NCBI GenBank assembly: GCA_964505325.1
Contig: CAZDHT010000145.1
Coordinates: forward strand, 1 to 13,252
DNA: 13,252 nt
Direction: 5' to 3'
DNA from: CAZDHT01 sp964505325
GTDB taxonomy: Bacteria; Planctomycetota; PUPC01
This document shows, in pieces, positions 10,834 through 13,252 of this stretch. Under the pieces are notes generated by a model that had not been told where the DNA came from, ran no database searches, and saw nothing but the letters and a program-made list of their open reading frames with translations. The translations under genes were made by a program, and so were the position numbers. Numbering within the stretch: position 1 is the first letter of the stretch; each line of letters opens with the position of its first letter.

Positions 10834-13248
10834 ATGTCACATACCGACTTGCTGGCTTGTGTGTTGTCCGCGGCCGTGCTCGCGCTGGCTGCGATCTCTT
10901 GTGCGCCGGTTTCCGGTGCCACCCTCGAGGTTAAGCTGACCGTGACCGAGACGGCGGGGGTCGCGCGGAAGGCCGAGCCCGTGACCACAGGCGTGCCGTT
11001 CGCGAAGGGCACGGTGAAGGACGCGGCGAAGCTCCGTCTGTTCGACGCGAAGGGCGCCGCCTGGCCCGTGGACTTCCACGTGCTCTCGCCGTGGCCGGAC
11101 GGCAGCGCGCGCACGGCGCTCGTCACGTTCCTGGCTGACGTGCCGGCGAACGGCAAGGTGACGTTCACGCTGAAGGACTCGGGCGGTGCAAGGCCGAAGC
11201 CCGACGGCGCAGTGACCATGGCCCAGATGGCCGATCCGGTGTTGCTCTTCAACGGAACGATGAAGATCGCGGTCGGCGCCCAGAAAGCGCCGGCGCTGAT
11301 CCGGTATATCACCCTTGACGACAACCCGGTCGTCCAGTCGGGCCCCGGTGCGATCCTGATCACGCAGGACGGCAAGGAGATCAACCTCGCCGACACCAAG
11401 CCGACGAGTGTCACGCTCGAGCACGCCGGCCAAGTCGCGACGACCATCGTGGCCAAGGGCCGAGTGGGCGATCTGCACAAGGGCCTACTCGGCTACACCG
11501 CGCGGATCACTGTCTACGCCGGGAAGAAGATTGTGAAGATGCGGTTCTGGCTGGAGAACGACGGGGCGTTCGGGTTCAAGTCGCGCCGCGGCCAGTTCAA
11601 CGACAAGACCGCCGAGTGGTTCATCTTCGACGGGCTCAAGCTGCGCTTCCCGCTGGCGGGGAAGCGCTCGGCGACGGTGAAGGCCGGCAAGCAGACTGCG
11701 ACGCTCGCCGGCGACGAGGAGCTGGCGGTCGAGCAGCGCTGCGACGGCGGCCGGTGGAAGAACATGAAGTACACGATCCGGCAGGGCGACAAGGAACTGG
11801 AAACCGGCCATCACATCGACGGCCGCCTCGGCGTGTCGCTTGCCAGCGGGCGGAAGGTGAACGTCGTTGTCCGCCACTTCTGGCAGCAATACGAGAAGGC
11901 GCTCAGCATCAAAGGCAACGTGGTCGACGTGCACCTGTGGCCGACGTTCGGCGACTGGCCGCGCTCGGCCGGCACGCCCGGCCTCCAGCCGCGCGGGAAG
12001 CCGGTCGGCCCGCGCGTGCCGGGCAAGTACGCGCTGGTCGGCGCGACACACAAGAGCCACGAACTGCTGCTCGACTTCGGCGACCGCAGCCCGGAGGCCT
12101 CCGCCGCTACGATCGACCGGCCGCTGATGGCGCTCGCCTCCAGCGACTACTATGCGCGGACCGGCGCCTGGGGCACGTTCGCCCCGAACGACTTCGTGCC
12201 GAAGGACCCGAAGCTCGCCGCCGCCGTCGCGCGCTGGCGGCAGTGGGCGATCAACGTCGTCGATCCCAAGGTCCCACAGAACATCCACGCCGTCCGCCAG
12301 TCGGACTTCTTCGGCCCCGGCTACGGCTGGATGGACTTCGGCGACCTGCCCTGGGTGTGCGGCGTCAGCAACCTCCACTACGACTGGAACTGGACAATGA
12401 CGCTGAACTACATCCTCACCGGCGATCCGCGGTTCTTCGACGCCGCCGTTGCGATGAACCGCCTGCGGACCGATATCTCGCAGGTCTGGTCCGACCGCGA
12501 CGCCGAGAACTTCGACTGGATGTCCCGCTACGAGAAGGGCTGCAACGACCTCCGCTATCCGTTCTACCAGACCGACGAGGGCACGCCCCAGCCGCAGCAC
12601 AACTGGATCCGCGGCCTGGTCCTGTGGTACTGGCTGACCGGCGACGTCAAGGCCCGCGACGCGGCGGTCGTCAACGCGTCCAAGGGCATCAAAGCCCGAC
12701 TGGTCGACTGGTTCGCCAAGAAACCCCGGTCGAGCGGCGCGCCGCGCGCCAGCGGCTGGAGCATCCTGAACATGTGCGCGGCCTACGACCTCACCGCCGA
12801 GAAGAAGTACCTCGACTGGGCGAACATCTTCTGGAACAACCACCTCAAGCTCGCGTGGGCCGAGGTGAAGGCCGGCCGGATGAAGCTCGCCCCGCTCCAG
12901 TGGTACTACAGCACCGACGGCCTCGTCTACCTCCACCAGCGGACCGGCAACCCCGCGATCCTCGCGCAGATGAAGGACTTTTGCGAGATGGTGCAGGACG
13001 CCAAGAACTGGCAGTACACGAGCGACATGTGCATGTTCATGACGAACTACGCCGGCTACCTCGTGGCGAACGGCAACACGGACTACGCAGACGACGCGAC
13101 CAAGTGGCTCGACATGGGCGTTCACAAGAGCAAAGGCCGGCTCGTGCTGTGGAGCGGCCGCACCGGCGCCTACACCAAGGAGGTCGGCAAGCACCTCCGC
13201 AACGGCCACATCCTCCTGTGGGAGCTGTGGAAACGCGGCCAGAAGTAA
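10834..13248 (+). CDS. Secreted PcRGLX/YetA-like (PL26-type) polysaccharide-active protein
   Basis: This is an 804-aa exported protein. ATG 10834 has GAGG 9 nt upstream. GTG 10819 would add MRIRP, a basic n-region that suits a signal peptide, but it lacks a well-placed ribosome binding site. The signal is LLACVLSAAVLALAAISC (a possible lipobox) ending near VSGA. Next comes an N-terminal RIFT-barrel-like domain (about 30-120): TTGVPFAKGTVKDAAKLRLF and WPVDFHVLSPWPDGSARTALVTF. A beta-rich middle follows (about 130-400), then a helical C-terminal domain (about 460-800) with YGWMDFGDLPW, HYDWNWTMTLNYILTGDPRFF, QPQHNWIRGLVLWYWLTGD and a final NGHILLWELWKR. This order matches the exo-rhamnogalacturonan lyase (PL26, PcRGLX) and B. 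subtilis YetA family. The substrate is inferred to be pectin-like or another uronic acid polymer. It stands alone behind its own promoter region; nothing follows in the window. Confidence 0.8.
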   Translation: MSHTDLLACVLSAAVLALAAISCAPVSGATLEVKLTVTETAGVARKAEPVTTGVPFAKGTVKDAAKLRLFDAKGAAWPVDFHVLSPWPDGSARTALVTFLADVPANGKVTFTLKDSGGARPKPDGAVTMAQMADPVLLFNGTMKIAVGAQKAPALIRYITLDDNPVVQSGPGAILITQDGKEINLADTKPTSVTLEHAGQVATTIVAKGRVGDLHKGLLGYTARITVYAGKKIVKMRFWLENDGAFGFKSRRGQFNDKTAEWFIFDGLKLRFPLAGKRSATVKAGKQTATLAGDEELAVEQRCDGGRWKNMKYTIRQGDKELETGHHIDGRLGVSLASGRKVNVVVRHFWQQYEKALSIKGNVVDVHLWPTFGDWPRSAGTPGLQPRGKPVGPRVPGKYALVGATHKSHELLLDFGDRSPEASAATIDRPLMALASSDYYARTGAWGTFAPNDFVPKDPKLAAAVARWRQWAINVVDPKVPQNIHAVRQSDFFGPGYGWMDFGDLPWVCGVSNLHYDWNWTMTLNYILTGDPRFFDAAVAMNRLRTDISQVWSDRDAENFDWMSRYEKGCNDLRYPFYQTDEGTPQPQHNWIRGLVLWYWLTGDVKARDAAVVNASKGIKARLVDWFAKKPRSSGAPRASGWSILNMCAAYDLTAEKKYLDWANIFWNNHLKLAWAEVKAGRMKLAPLQWYYSTDGLVYLHQRTGNPAILAQMKDFCEMVQDAKNWQYTSDMCMFMTNYAGYLVANGNTDYADDATKWLDMGVHKSKGRLVLWSGRTGAYTKEVGKHLRNGHILLWELWKRGQK

Positions 13249-13252
13249 TCGG

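Noticed and set aside
11485..13209. A 574-codon open frame on the minus strand opposite the PcRGLX/YetA-like gene
   Set aside because: Same reason: an antisense by-product of strong GC3 bias. There is no ribosome binding site or domain pattern, and it is fully contained in a better supported gene.

Overview
This is a GC-rich window from an uncultured-looking bacterium. The gene families fit a member of the Planctomycetota or a neighbouring candidate phylum. The pointers are a DUF4139/MuiA protein, PcRGLX/YetA-like secreted polysaccharide enzymes, small PVC-type hypothetical proteins and a CACGGAT-type intergenic repeat. This placement is inferred from impression, not from a marker gene. Strong G/C at third codon positions separates real genes from the many open antisense frames.

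Layout. (1) 1-1439, plus strand: the C-terminal end of rod-shape protein MreC, a small unknown gene interrupted by an in-frame TAA, and a YbjN-like protein. (2) 1440-1933: about 490 bp with no gene but several palindromes, including a REP-like cluster. (3) 1934-3745, minus strand: an exported DUF4139 (MuiA family) protein, preceded by a 28-codon upstream ORF with a near-perfect ribosome binding site. (4) 4050-6277, plus strand: proB, a 78-aa helical protein and a PHP-family histidinol-phosphatase, behind a good sigma70-like promoter. (5) 6279-7375, minus strand: an 88-residue conserved-type hypothetical, tRNA-Arg(CCG) with encoded CCA, and a 187-aa lipoprotein. The lipoprotein ends 1 bp from the phosphatase stop codon. 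(6) 7405-10713, plus strand: asd, a CACGGAT hairpin repeat, the CCA-adding/poly(A) polymerase-like gene, an 80-aa two-helix membrane protein and tag (3-methyladenine glycosylase I). (7) 10834-13248, plus strand: a large secreted PL26/YetA-like protein.

Most genes are housekeeping: amino acid biosynthesis (proline, aspartate family, probably histidine), tRNA maturation, alkylation repair and cell shape. Two divergent promoter regions can be read directly: 3746-4049, and 7291-7452 with back-to-back extended -10 elements. I found no CRISPR array, transposase, prophage, toxin-antitoxin pair or recognisable defence system, and no convincing new multi-gene system. The items most worth a second look are the interrupted ORF at 444-899, the upstream ORF of the DUF4139 gene, the hairpin repeat abutting the cca start codon, and the small uncharacterised proteins.
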